Assembly: GCA_017744515.1 (NCBI GenBank)
Contig: JAGIBF010000018.1
Span: 1-64,000, forward strand
DNA from: Niastella sp.
GTDB lineage: Bacteria; Bacteroidota; Bacteroidia; Chitinophagales; Chitinophagaceae
Reading direction: 5' to 3'
Length of the DNA: 64,000 nt
A program made the translations under genes and the position numbers. The notes beneath the pieces are model-generated. The model worked only from the letters and a program-made list of their open reading frames with translations. It made no database searches and was not told the origin of the DNA. Shown here piece by piece: positions 24,801 to 34,529 of the stretch. Numbering within the stretch: the stretch's first letter is position 1; every line of letters starts with the position of its first letter.

Positions 24801-27800
24801 TGTTACAGCCACTCAAGCTGGTAATGAGTGGTACCTGCCGGTTACTGCTACCACCAGCTTCCAGGTACTGGCTGCACCACGTCAAAGCCAGACCATTACT
24901 TTCGAACCATTATCCAGCAATAAGACTTTTGGTGATAGTGCCTTCCGTTTGCAGGCAACAGCTTCTTCGGGACTGCCTGTTCAGTTTGGCCTCATTACCG
25001 GACCTGTTGTATTGAAAAACGACACGGTCATCATCACCGGTGCAGGCATTGTTACCATCGAAGCATACCACCCGGGCAATGAAATGTACAATCCTGCCTC
25101 TGCCCGTCAGACCTTTACCGTGAACAAGGCTATTCAAACAATTGCATTCGCTCCTATCAACGATGCTGCTGCAGGAACGGTAGTTACCATAAACGCTCAA
25201 AGCTCAGCATTACTGCCCCTTACTTATTCGATCCAGGAAGGATTTGGTACACTGCAGGGCAATCACTTAAAGATCACTGGCGCCGGTCCGATACGTGTGA
25301 GAGCCGCACAAGCTGGCACATCCAACTATCATCCGGCTTCGGAAGAAATTACTTTCTGCGCCCTCCCGGCGGCGACGGATACAGTGTATGGGTTCAGAAG
25401 TGTGTGCATAGGTAGTCAAACCTATCGTGTGCCAGCTGTTGCGGGTACCACCTACGAATGGCAATTGTCTGGAGGCGGCACTTTATCTGCTACTACAGGA
25501 ACGTCTGTATCGGTTAACTGGACAACGCTGGGCAGCTATACACTCACCGTAGTATCCAAAGCGGCCTGTGGCAATTCGGACGGCACTTCCGTTACAGTGC
25601 AGGTAATCGATCCTGTTACACCCGGAGCGATCACCAACATAATCCCGGCCAACAATACGACCATTCAAAAAATACCCATTACGATATCATGGGCGCCTGC
25701 AACCAACGCATTGGTATACGACCTGTACATATGGGGAAGTGGTGATCCCGTACCTGCTGAGCCTTCGCAAAAAGACCTTACGCAGATCGGCTATATCATC
25801 GATCAGCATTTACTGCCTGGCCTGGCGCCTGGTAAAGTATACAACTGGAAAGTGGTGGCCCGTAACTCCTGCCGCAGCACGGAAAGCGCCGTGATGAGCT
25901 TCAGTATCAGCGACCTGCCCAACCTCATCGTGCAGGATGCCCTGCTGCCTGCTTCGGCATTCTCGGGCCGCTCGATCGATGTGGCCCTGCAGGTGAAGAA
26001 TGCGGGCAACGCCGGTACCGGAGAAATTACCTGGTATGATAAAGTATTTATATCAGCCGATACGGTGTTCAACCCAAGCATCGATGACCTGGTCGGTGGC
26101 AAGGCCAACGTGAGTACCCTGCAACCAGGCGAGGCATACCTTAATACGATATCCGTACAATTGCCCGAAAACCTGATAGGTACTTATTACCTCTTTGTGC
26201 AGACCGATGGCTATACCCAGGTGAGTGAGTTGAACGAAACAGATAACATGACCTTCAGACCGCTGGTTATCAACCTCACGCCACCGCCCGATTTACAGGT
26301 GACTTCTGTAGTGACAGTAGGAGATGCCTTCTCTGCCGATGACATACAGGTAACCTTTAAGGTACAGAATAAGGGTGCTGGCGCCACTAAACCAGATTCC
26401 AAATGGCGGGATGTTGTTTACCTGAGCACAGAGCAGGTATTGGATTCTGCCAACGCCATTCAGGTAGGAGTGGCCCATAAAACCGGACCGCTGCTCCCTG
26501 ACAGTAGCTATACACAACAAATAGCGGTACGGTTGCCCAGCCAGGTGTTTGGCAAACATTACCTGCATGTAGCCACCGACGCAGGCCGCCAGGTATATGA
26601 GTTTACTTTCGAAAACAACAACGTACGCGCCAGCGATTCGCTGACAATATTCCTGAAGCCAACGCCCGATTTCATCGTGACGGATATCAATGCGCCCGAT
26701 ACGATCGGACAGCAGGAATACCTGAATGTAAGCTGGACGGTGCTGAACCAGGGACCCAACAAGCCGGTTGAAAAAGAGGCAATATGGGCCGATGGCGTAT
26801 TTATATCAAAAGATCCTGTGTTCAATAACCGTGCAGTGCGGCTGGGCAATGGCGTACCGCCATGGGAAAGAAAGCCAGAGTGTTTTGCCAGCGCCAGTGG
26901 TGGAAGTGGATTTTGCATACCAGGCATCTTCCAGATATTGATGCCCGATGAAATTTATAGCACTGCCGGGTCATGGAAAATACCGGAGGAGTTCTACGGA
27001 ACCTGCTACATCTATGTAATCACCGATTTGGGTAACACTGTATTTGAATACCAGCATGACGACAACAACGTTCTGAGAAAACAAATAGAAGTAGTAAGGC
27101 CAGATATGATCGTTTCCAATGTTACGGTACCTGCTACGGCCGCTTCAGGCAATACCATCGACGTAACCTGGACAATAAAGAATGAAGGATTGACCCAGGT
27201 GCCGGCCATCCAACGGCAGGACGATATATACCTGTCGCGTCAACCGGTATTGGATGTTTCAAAAAGCATACGCGCAGGTGTATTGAGCCACACAGGTACG
27301 ATAGATCGGGGCATTGCGATCACGAAACAGCAATCCATAAAACTGCCCGACAGTCTTTCCGGAACTTACTATGTATTCGTAAGGGCCGATCATACCAATG
27401 CGATCTATGAGTCGAATGAAAACAACAACATAGCTACGCCAGCTACGATACAGGTAACTGCTTCACCCTATCCCGACCTGATCGTAAGCGAGGTGACGCT
27501 GGGCTCCGACATACTTACCTCAGGCCAGTATTTGGGCATTAATTATAAGGTGTCGAATGGAGGAGCAGCAGATCTGGTAGGTAAGGCCTGGCGCGACCGG
27601 ATATATATATCCACTGAACCCCAGTGGGATCCTGCCAAGGCCAAACTGGTAAAAGAAACAGAACGTGTCCAAAGCGTGTTGAAGAATGCATCATACGAAG
27701 TGCAGGATTCCGTATTGTTGAATATGCAGTTGTTTGCTGATCTGCAGAATTATATCGCCAACCTGTATTTCTTCGTATTTACCGATGCGCACGATGCGAT

Positions 27801-29982
27801 CTATGAGGCCGGCTCCGAAGCAAATAATATACGGGCGAGCAATACAGTAGTAGCTATGCAGCAATGGCCGGCCGACTTGTCCGTGACACAAGTAGATGCT
27901 GCCGGTTCGGTGGGGTCGGGTAAACTATCCAGTGTAAGCTGGACAGTGAAGAACCTGAGCAACGTCACAGGTTACTATTATGGATATTGGTATGATGGTA
28001 TCTTTATTTCGAAAGATACCGTATGGGATGCCCAGGATAAATTCATTACCGATAAGATCATTTACGGGCCTTTGCAGAAAGATAGCAGCTACAGTACACA
28101 ACTGGAATTTAAGATACCCGATGGCTTTTCCGGTACCTACTACCTCCTGTTGGTGTCGGACCATACCGACCTGCAAAAAGACCGTGTACGGCACAACAAC
28201 TACAAGATCATACGGGATGTGAACGGCGTGGTGAAACCGCTGGAGGTGACACTTACACCGCCGCCGGACCTGGTAGTAACTTCGGTTACTGCACCTTCCG
28301 TCAGCAATGCATCGCAGCCTGTCAACCTGCAATGGTCGGTAAAGAACAATGGAGTAGGTACGGCGCTTACCGGCTGGACCGACCGCTTCTACCTGTCGCG
28401 TGATGCGGTGCTGGATGACAACGATGTGTTACTTGGTCAGGCGGCCCATCGTGGCAACCTGGCGCCCGGCGCTTCCTATTCGGATAGCCTGATGACTAAA
28501 ATACCAGCTACCGCCCTGGGCAATTACTTCCTGTTGCTGAAAACAGATGTGAACGATGTTATTTATGAGCACGAGGGCGAAGGAAACAATACTACAGTAG
28601 CCGGCAACCTGTTTATAACGCAGGCAGAACCATCAGACCTGATCGTTAAGAACGTCATCATGCCCGCTGAAGTGATAACCGGCGATTCGGTAACCGTGCA
28701 ATGGACGCTTGCCAATATTGGTGAGAACCCTGCATCAGGTGAGTTTGCCGAAGGTATCTACCTGTCACGCGATTCCTTGTGGAGCAATGATGATGTATTG
28801 ATTGCAAACCCTGTGTCCGGCATCAGGTTGGCTCCGCTGGCAGAATTGAACCGGTCTGCACGCTTCAAAGTGAAAGGCATTACACCGGGCACTTATTATG
28901 TGATCACCAGGGCCGACCTGCTGAACGATTTCCCCGAGAGCGATGAGTTGAACAATGCAGGTATCGGAACCGAATCAGTAGCCGTAACAGTGAAGCAATT
29001 ACCGGTCTCCATACTCACGGCAGATGTATTGAAAAAGGACGATGAACTGTATTACCGCCTGGATATCCCCGATTCGCTGGCAGGAGAAACCGTCATGGTT
29101 ACCCTGAAAGGTGATTCCATAACGGGTGTTAATGAGTTGTACGTTAGGTACGACAGCATGCCGACCCGCGTAGTGCATGACCTCGCTTATCCCAATGCCA
29201 TGAGCGGCAACCAGGATATTATTATTCCCGTTGCACAAAAAGGTACCTACTATATACTGGCCTACGGCGCCAGCCCGGTTAATGGCGCACAGGATGTAAA
29301 ACTGCTGGCCCGCAAGATCAACTTTGAAGTGCAACAGGTGGCTGCCAAAGAAGGAGGCAACACGGGCACGGTAACGGTTAAGATCCGGGGAGCCAAGTTC
29401 GAGGATGGTATGACGGTGCAGTTGAATGATGCCACACTGGGCGTGGTCACTGCTACCTCCGTGAAAGTGATCAACAGCACTTCGCTGTTCGCCACTTTCA
29501 ACTTGCAGGGCGCCAGATTGGGAGTATACGATGTAAGGATCAGCAAACCCAATGGACAGAATGCCAGTCTGGCTGATGGCTTCACGGTAGTAGCCGGATC
29601 GGGTGGTGGATTGAGTGGAGGCAGCAGCGGTGGTGGATTCTATTGCAATGTGGTGAATGTGGGCGTAGAGCAATTGCTGGGTGTTGATGTACAATATCCC
29701 GCCTCAACCCGCACACGCCGCGTATTCCCCATGACGATCAACTTCGGCAACTCGGGTAATGTGGATATTCCCATTCCTACCAGGATGCTGGTGAGCATGG
29801 CAGGCACACCAGTGTCGTTCCTGTCGGAAACCATCATCGACAACTTACAGGAACTGTTGATCGAGTTTAAAGAACAGGGCGGGCCGGATAATGTATTGAG
29901 GCCGGGCGCCACGGGGTCGATTACTATTTATACACAGGCATTAACAGTGAGTGCGGGATTGCGGTTCCGCCTGATTGAATAA
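21823..29982 (+). CDS. Giant modular surface protein with MBG-like and CARDB repeats
   Basis: 2719 residues. Signal peptide to about residue 27. Residues 29-431 hold five repeats of about 79 residues, each starting like EYYIDTDPGFGNG and ending in an aromatic YK or FS element. Then come Ig/PKD-like modules (CMGSQTYTTG...GGGTLQPNGASATVEW), about five MBG-like modules (TFGDQPFVVRAVASSSLPVTY; about 697-1177), a second PKD-like and a fibronectin-like module, and eight CARDB modules from about 1366 to 2390, each beginning PDLIV or a variant. An IPT/TIG-like domain and a Gly/Ser linker precede a final 110-residue beta domain. No T9SS C-terminal signal is visible. Role inferred: adhesin or scaffold. 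Confidence 0.85.
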   Translation: MTNNRSLIRIGFLWCILLLLVHLPARSQQVSKVEYYIDTDPGIGQGTPVPVTPGTDITVSFQINISTAAVGFHKLYVRAYTAPYQVTEFGKTTTHGGWSLTTIKTFYKASLAVGSSIPVNVIKGEYFFDTDPGFNNGTNIPLTPGPEINNLSFTTDVTAITNGFHNMYARFKDANGAWSIPVVRNFYKQVFATSPQAPNIIKGEYFIDADPGFGAGINIPVTPGNDLTNVTFVADITAMTNGFHKLSARFMDANLLWGHAVVRTLYKQSLAAGNNVPPNVIGGEYYFDADPGFGRGMSIAVTPATDINNLAFITDVTSLSKGFHRLYTRFRDANGHWGLTHVKMIYKEDIGSGEALSNIVKAEYYIDTDPGFGNGHAIPLTPGVDINPLTFIVDMTQVSIGNHRVYVRALDANGKWSLTNTRTFSVEAPTELYTTLGPINDSICAGTVVRIPFTVNAPFGSNNIFTAQLSNSSGSFSNPTVIGTLNSNKSDTINATIPANFQGTGFRIRILASSPFDTSNISQPVTIRQVPQIGFGIQGANTTCMGSQTYTTGITTPGLIYTWTLTGGGTLQPNGASATVEWTTPGQYNLTLTISNECGNGTTRTLQVWAFNAPPAGVPNIYASGNSSLWSSATPGANAGVTGYQWYRNGAAIPGATNYYYSLGGVAGTYTLKYTNPCGEGPESNSITFNGVGQIQTVTFDPVIDHTFGDQPFVVRAVASSSLPVTYSIISGPATISNDTLTITGAGTVRIRAHQAGNDVYGPASVDITFVVAKAVGTVTLSSLTHTYDGTSKRPDAVTTPAGLPVRYLFDGSSTAPVNAGRYGVNGSIFSNNYEGEANDTLVIEKATQLISLERTTDKQYGSGSFNIGAVTSSGLPVTLDIITNPAGIASLAGNTITISGLGTVIITARQAGNENYLAATDVADTFDIIKANQLISFSPIATPSVIDPPFNINALSTSSLPLTYSIQTVPANGVATLQGNTITLGGTIGTVTVTATQAGNEWYLPVTATTSFQVLAAPRQSQTITFEPLSSNKTFGDSAFRLQATASSGLPVQFGLITGPVVLKNDTVIITGAGIVTIEAYHPGNEMYNPASARQTFTVNKAIQTIAFAPINDAAAGTVVTINAQSSALLPLTYSIQEGFGTLQGNHLKITGAGPIRVRAAQAGTSNYHPASEEITFCALPAATDTVYGFRSVCIGSQTYRVPAVAGTTYEWQLSGGGTLSATTGTSVSVNWTTLGSYTLTVVSKAACGNSDGTSVTVQVIDPVTPGAITNIIPANNTTIQKIPITISWAPATNALVYDLYIWGSGDPVPAEPSQKDLTQIGYIIDQHLLPGLAPGKVYNWKVVARNSCRSTESAVMSFSISDLPNLIVQDALLPASAFSGRSIDVALQVKNAGNAGTGEITWYDKVFISADTVFNPSIDDLVGGKANVSTLQPGEAYLNTISVQLPENLIGTYYLFVQTDGYTQVSELNETDNMTFRPLVINLTPPPDLQVTSVVTVGDAFSADDIQVTFKVQNKGAGATKPDSKWRDVVYLSTEQVLDSANAIQVGVAHKTGPLLPDSSYTQQIAVRLPSQVFGKHYLHVATDAGRQVYEFTFENNNVRASDSLTIFLKPTPDFIVTDINAPDTIGQQEYLNVSWTVLNQGPNKPVEKEAIWADGVFISKDPVFNNRAVRLGNGVPPWERKPECFASASGGSGFCIPGIFQILMPDEIYSTAGSWKIPEEFYGTCYIYVITDLGNTVFEYQHDDNNVLRKQIEVVRPDMIVSNVTVPATAASGNTIDVTWTIKNEGLTQVPAIQRQDDIYLSRQPVLDVSKSIRAGVLSHTGTIDRGIAITKQQSIKLPDSLSGTYYVFVRADHTNAIYESNENNNIATPATIQVTASPYPDLIVSEVTLGSDILTSGQYLGINYKVSNGGAADLVGKAWRDRIYISTEPQWDPAKAKLVKETERVQSVLKNASYEVQDSVLLNMQLFADLQNYIANLYFFVFTDAHDAIYEAGSEANNIRASNTVVAMQQWPADLSVTQVDAAGSVGSGKLSSVSWTVKNLSNVTGYYYGYWYDGIFISKDTVWDAQDKFITDKIIYGPLQKDSSYSTQLEFKIPDGFSGTYYLLLVSDHTDLQKDRVRHNNYKIIRDVNGVVKPLEVTLTPPPDLVVTSVTAPSVSNASQPVNLQWSVKNNGVGTALTGWTDRFYLSRDAVLDDNDVLLGQAAHRGNLAPGASYSDSLMTKIPATALGNYFLLLKTDVNDVIYEHEGEGNNTTVAGNLFITQAEPSDLIVKNVIMPAEVITGDSVTVQWTLANIGENPASGEFAEGIYLSRDSLWSNDDVLIANPVSGIRLAPLAELNRSARFKVKGITPGTYYVITRADLLNDFPESDELNNAGIGTESVAVTVKQLPVSILTADVLKKDDELYYRLDIPDSLAGETVMVTLKGDSITGVNELYVRYDSMPTRVVHDLAYPNAMSGNQDIIIPVAQKGTYYILAYGASPVNGAQDVKLLARKINFEVQQVAAKEGGNTGTVTVKIRGAKFEDGMTVQLNDATLGVVTATSVKVINSTSLFATFNLQGARLGVYDVRISKPNGQNASLADGFTVVAGSGGGLSGGSSGGGFYCNVVNVGVEQLLGVDVQYPASTRTRRVFPMTINFGNSGNVDIPIPTRMLVSMAGTPVSFLSETIIDNLQELLIEFKEQGGPDNVLRPGATGSITIYTQALTVSAGLRFRLIE

Positions 29983-30006
29983 ACTAACTATACCAGGCAT
30001 CAAGAT

Positions 30007-33000
30007 ATGAACACGAAAAAACATTGGCTATGGTTATTGCTGCCCCTGCTGCTGGTGCTTGCCGCCAACAGTGAGGCGCAAAATGTGACCAGGCCCAACA
30101 TTGAAGGCCCTGCGGGATGGCAGGTAAACAGTTATACCGGCAGCCTTTTCAGCAAAAGGCAGGATATGCTGATCCCCGGCAGAGGATTGCCGTTGGATGT
30201 AACTTTTATCTATAACAGTTCAGACCGCAACTGGGATGGTGGCTTTGGACATGGCTGGAACTTTACCTACAACTGGTATTATGAAACCGATAGCCTGGGT
30301 ATTGTACTGTACCGGGGCGATGGCCGCGAAGACCTTTTCCAAACCACGGGTAATGGTTTCAAAGCACCAAAGGGCGTATTTGATCAGTTCTCGGAATACG
30401 AAGCCGGCAAGTATAAGTTGGTGACCAAAGAGAAGACGACCTACTTTTTTGAGGATGGAGCACATAAAAAGCTCACCCGCATTCGTGAGCGGAATGGCAA
30501 TGAGTTGGTATTGGGTTACAATCAGGGGCGTATCGCCACCATTACGGACGGCGCACAACGTGTGCTGCGCTTTACCTGGAGCAACAACCACCTGAGCGGC
30601 ATTACAGCTGAGGCGGCAACACCCGCCCGCACCCTGCAGTATTTCTATAATACCTCCAACAACCTCACCACCGTTAAAGACCCGCTGGGTAATACGACCA
30701 CGTACAACTATGCCATCAACCGGGCCATCAGCAGCACGCGCGATCGAAATGGCAATGCCTTGAATGTGGTATACAACAGCAGTAATGCTGTGATCAAGCT
30801 GATATCCTGCGAACAGGAGCAAACGATCAGCTACAACAGCGGGCAACGTAAGACCTATTCCACCCTCAAGAATGGCAGCCAGCAGGTGGTTACCGTATTT
30901 GAGTTTGATGAGCAGGGCAGGCTGGTACAAAGAAGCGGCAACTGTTGCGGGTTTAAGAACACATTTACATATGATCCCGATAACAATATCAACAAGATTG
31001 TCGATGCTAATGGCAATACCAGCTTATTCACATACGATGTAAAAGGCAACCTGCTGGCGGAAACAGATGCACTAGGCAAAACGATATTGTATACTTACGA
31101 CACTGCTTTCAGTCAGGTAGCCAGTATTACGAATAAGAACGGTAATAAAACTACCTACACCTACGATGATCGTGGTAATCTTACTGAAACCCATTTCCCG
31201 TTGGATGTTGTTACGAAAGCTACCTATAACGCCCAGGGTGATCGTACGGCAGTTACTGATGGCAGGAATAACAGCACAACTTATACATTCGACTCCTATG
31301 GCTATGTAGCTACCATCATCAACGCCGATGGTGGCGTGTGGACCTTTACAAGAGATGGCTGGGGTAATTTGCTATCACAGAAAGACCCGCTCAATAATAC
31401 GGCAACCTATATCTACGATGCGTTGAACCGCGTAACGAAAGCTACAAACGCGTTGAATGAGGTGACGACTTATACGTACGATGCCAATAGCAACATCTCG
31501 TCAATAACCGATGCCCGGGGCAATACCACCAGTTACATCTACGATGCGCACAACAGGCCGTTGATCGTAACAGATGCGATGGGGTATACTACCCGCCGGG
31601 GTTATGATGCTGCGGGTAATGTAATAGCCGCGACAGATGGTAATGGGCACACTACACTATACCAGTATGATCACCTTAACCGGCTGATCAGCGAGGCCAA
31701 TGCTGTTGGAGAAACCACCCGGTACGGTTATGATGGTAATGGCAACCGTGTTACGGTGCAAAATCCCAATGGTAATACGGTTAACTACTCATTTGATGCC
31801 CTGAACCGGCTTACAGGTATTTCAGATATACTGGGGCAAGTGGCGGTCTACACATATGACGCCAATTCCAACAGGCTCACCGAAACAGACGGTGCAGGCA
31901 ATACTACCATGCTGCAATACGACGTGCTCGACAGGTTGGTGACGAAGACTGATGCGATGGGACATGCACAGTCGTTCGTGTATGATAAGAACGATAACCT
32001 GGTACAAACAAAAAACCGGAATGGCAATACTGCTGGCTATGATTACGATGTCATGAACCGGCAAACAAGTACGACAGATGCTCTTGGGAATATTACTGCT
32101 TATACCTATGATAAGATTGGTAATCAGTTGACGATAACCGATGCTAAGAATCAGACCACTACTTATACTTACGACAAGCTGAACCGCAATACGGTTGAAC
32201 AATATGCCGACAACAGCACCCGACGCTTTACTTATGATGTGGTCGGTAATCTGCTTACCCGTACTGACCAGATAGGACGGGTAACTACCTATGCATACGA
32301 TAAACTGAATCGCCCTGTGGCGAACAACTATCCTGTGGGAGTAGACAGTTTTGCATACGATGCGGTTGGGCATATAATTAAGGCCCGTAATAGCCAGGCA
32401 ACCGTTCAATTTACTTTCGATGCTGCTAATAGACTTGCCAGCGAAACTAATAATGGTAGAACTACTGGCTATGTATACAATGCTGCCGCACGCACCAGGC
32501 GGATCGTATACCCAAGTGGCAAGACAGTGGAACGGCAGATGGATGTGCGCGACCAGCTCAATACCGTCACGGATGCAGGTACTGTGTTGATTGATCTCGA
32601 TTATGACCTGGCAGGCAGGATAATGAGTAAGCAATTGGGTAATGCCACAGGTGCGGTTATGACGTACAACAGCAATGGTCTGCTTACCGACCTGCGGCAT
32701 AATCCCTCCCGTTTTGTGGATATTGGTATTTCCTACGATGCAGAGAACAATCCTCTGGAAGCCCAGTTTCGTCATCGTCCTGCAAATACTGAGCAGTACC
32801 AATACAATAAACTTAATCAGCTCACGCAGTTCCGAAAAGGCAGCGGAGTTCAGAACAGTTATACATACGACAAAGTAGGTAACCGGTCGCAGACACAACA
32901 GAACAGTGCAGCAGCTACCTATGCGGTAAACAGTATGAATGCTTATAGCAGTCTAACCAATACTGCCGCTGTTGTATTTTCCTATGATGATAATGGCAAC

Positions 33001-34167
33001 CGTACTGCTGCCGGGCCCACTACATATACGTATGATGCGGAAAATCGTCTTACGGCTGTCAATAATGGCGCTACGGCAACTTATGCGTACGACGCAATGG
33101 GGCGAAGGGTAAGTAAAACTGCAGGTGGCAAGACTACCCAATATTACTATGATGGATTACAGGTAATAGAAGAATACAACGGAACAGGAGAGTTGGAAGC
33201 CAGTTATGTGTGGGGAACTTGGATGGATGACCTGGTAACGATGGAGCGTCTGGGCGCACGTTATTATTATCATACTAATAATATTGGTTCGGTGGTGGCA
33301 GTGACCAACGCAGCCGGTAAAGTGGTAGAACGGTATGAATATGACGCTTTTGGTAAAGTAAGCGTTTACGATGAAAATTATGCAGCGTTAGCCACTTCAG
33401 CTATTGGCAATAACTACACCTTTACTGGCCGCCAGTACGAACCGGAAACCGGGCTATACTTTTACCGTGCCCGCCATTACGACCCGGTAACAGGTCATTT
33501 CCTGCAACGCGACCCATTGGGATATATAGATGGTATGGGCATGTATGCGTATGTGAGCAATATGCCCACTACAATGATCGATCCGTATGGGACTTTTAAG
33601 ATCGATTGGTGCAATAAATGGATACGTGGTGCACAATGGGGACTCGATGTCATAGGATTGGTACCGGTTTTCGGTGAATGGGCTGATGGTCTCAACGCCG
33701 GCATTTATTTAATGCAAGGCGACAAGGTAAATGCGGCGCTCAGTGCAGCAGGTATGATACCTTTTGCTGGTTGGGGAGCAACAGGCGCCAAGGTGGCCGG
33801 TAAACTTGCACGCGAAGGTGTACAACAGGGAGTGCAAGAAATTTCTCAGCAAGGAGTAAGAGGCTATAGATATATGACAGAGGGAGAATTGCAGGCAATC
33901 CAAAAGACAGGAATGCTAAGAGGAGGAAACCCTGGTGAAACGTATTTCACTAAAGATGTGTATAAATCAGCAGCACATGCACAGGAGAGGTTAGCTTTGC
34001 CCAACACTCCGACAATAAGAGTTGAATTTGAAATAGTAAACAATCCAACGATGGTGCGAAATGGTACCAAAGTAACACCCAATTACGGAATGCCTGGCAA
34101 AGGGTCTGAATTTATGACTACTGATCAGGTCAAGGTTAAGGTGATTAATTCGCAACCGTTAAGATAG
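30007..34167 (+). CDS. RHS-repeat protein with C-terminal toxin tip
   Basis: 1386 residues. Signal peptide (WLLLPLLLVLAANSEAQ), then a DUF6531-like entry region (FGHGWNFTYNWYYE), more than twenty YD repeats (TYTYDANGN type) that build the cocoon, and the RHS core (YEPETGLYFYRARHYDPVTG) ending at the autocleavage-type DPYG at 1192-1195. The variable tip has a hydrophobic Gly/Ala-rich linker (GLVPVFGEWADGLNAG) and a final domain from about 1286: RYMTEGELQ, GMLRGG, TYFT (1312-1315), RLALP, GSEFMT (Glu1368), INSQPL. The R...TYFT...E pattern fits an R-S-E type ADP-ribosyltransferase and resembles the Rhs TreTu tip; this is inference. The tip is AT-richer than the core. Confidence 0.88.
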   Translation: MNTKKHWLWLLLPLLLVLAANSEAQNVTRPNIEGPAGWQVNSYTGSLFSKRQDMLIPGRGLPLDVTFIYNSSDRNWDGGFGHGWNFTYNWYYETDSLGIVLYRGDGREDLFQTTGNGFKAPKGVFDQFSEYEAGKYKLVTKEKTTYFFEDGAHKKLTRIRERNGNELVLGYNQGRIATITDGAQRVLRFTWSNNHLSGITAEAATPARTLQYFYNTSNNLTTVKDPLGNTTTYNYAINRAISSTRDRNGNALNVVYNSSNAVIKLISCEQEQTISYNSGQRKTYSTLKNGSQQVVTVFEFDEQGRLVQRSGNCCGFKNTFTYDPDNNINKIVDANGNTSLFTYDVKGNLLAETDALGKTILYTYDTAFSQVASITNKNGNKTTYTYDDRGNLTETHFPLDVVTKATYNAQGDRTAVTDGRNNSTTYTFDSYGYVATIINADGGVWTFTRDGWGNLLSQKDPLNNTATYIYDALNRVTKATNALNEVTTYTYDANSNISSITDARGNTTSYIYDAHNRPLIVTDAMGYTTRRGYDAAGNVIAATDGNGHTTLYQYDHLNRLISEANAVGETTRYGYDGNGNRVTVQNPNGNTVNYSFDALNRLTGISDILGQVAVYTYDANSNRLTETDGAGNTTMLQYDVLDRLVTKTDAMGHAQSFVYDKNDNLVQTKNRNGNTAGYDYDVMNRQTSTTDALGNITAYTYDKIGNQLTITDAKNQTTTYTYDKLNRNTVEQYADNSTRRFTYDVVGNLLTRTDQIGRVTTYAYDKLNRPVANNYPVGVDSFAYDAVGHIIKARNSQATVQFTFDAANRLASETNNGRTTGYVYNAAARTRRIVYPSGKTVERQMDVRDQLNTVTDAGTVLIDLDYDLAGRIMSKQLGNATGAVMTYNSNGLLTDLRHNPSRFVDIGISYDAENNPLEAQFRHRPANTEQYQYNKLNQLTQFRKGSGVQNSYTYDKVGNRSQTQQNSAAATYAVNSMNAYSSLTNTAAVVFSYDDNGNRTAAGPTTYTYDAENRLTAVNNGATATYAYDAMGRRVSKTAGGKTTQYYYDGLQVIEEYNGTGELEASYVWGTWMDDLVTMERLGARYYYHTNNIGSVVAVTNAAGKVVERYEYDAFGKVSVYDENYAALATSAIGNNYTFTGRQYEPETGLYFYRARHYDPVTGHFLQRDPLGYIDGMGMYAYVSNMPTTMIDPYGTFKIDWCNKWIRGAQWGLDVIGLVPVFGEWADGLNAGIYLMQGDKVNAALSAAGMIPFAGWGATGAKVAGKLAREGVQQGVQEISQQGVRGYRYMTEGELQAIQKTGMLRGGNPGETYFTKDVYKSAAHAQERLALPNTPTIRVEFEIVNNPTMVRNGTKVTPNYGMPGKGSEFMTTDQVKVKVINSQPLR

Positions 34168-34174
34168 ATGCGTT

Positions 34175-34498
34175 ATGAATGATAAGGCGTATACAATTAC
34201 TGTAGCTGAACCCTGGGACTTTGAAAGCCCTGATGGGAAAAATGTAATTCAGGGAACAATACTGTCAATCCTTACAAATCAGTTTCTGGTATTTAAGGCC
34301 AATTATATACTGAATTTCGATGGTGTAACCGGCGATACATTACTGTTAACTCCTCGTTTTAAGGAAGGTTCGTTTAATAGTACAAAAGGAGTAAGCGTGA
34401 ATGGAGGAATGCTACTAATTGGATATGAAGATTCATTAAGTGAGAGTGAACTAAAAAGCAATTCGAAATTCGTTTTAATTGGAACCATCGATGGTTGA
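34175..34498 (+). CDS. Candidate immunity protein for the RHS toxin tip
   Basis: 107 residues, unrecognised. It starts 7 bp after the RHS stop and shares its AT-rich composition, unlike the genes on either side. The sequence is soluble and beta-rich (KAYTITVAEPWDFESPDGKN, FKANYILNFDGVTGDTLLLTPR, NGGMLLIGYEDSLSE, SKFVLIGTIDG), without signal peptide, as expected for a cytoplasmic protein that binds the toxin tip. The function is inferred from position and size only; cognate immunity genes directly follow Rhs tips in known polymorphic-toxin loci. Confidence 0.6.
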   Translation: MNDKAYTITVAEPWDFESPDGKNVIQGTILSILTNQFLVFKANYILNFDGVTGDTLLLTPRFKEGSFNSTKGVSVNGGMLLIGYEDSLSESELKSNSKFVLIGTIDG

Positions 34499-34529
34499 GT
34501 AGAAGACAAAAAAGAACAAAAGGTTGAAT

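Noticed and set aside
31822-32898. Long minus-strand open frame (358 codons)
   Set aside because: Lies antisense within the RHS YD repeats; repetitive GC-balanced codons keep the reverse frame open.
30900-33500. Repetitive DNA resembling a tandem or CRISPR-like array
   Set aside because: The periodicity is that of YD repeats at protein level; no constant repeat with unique spacers of even length is present.
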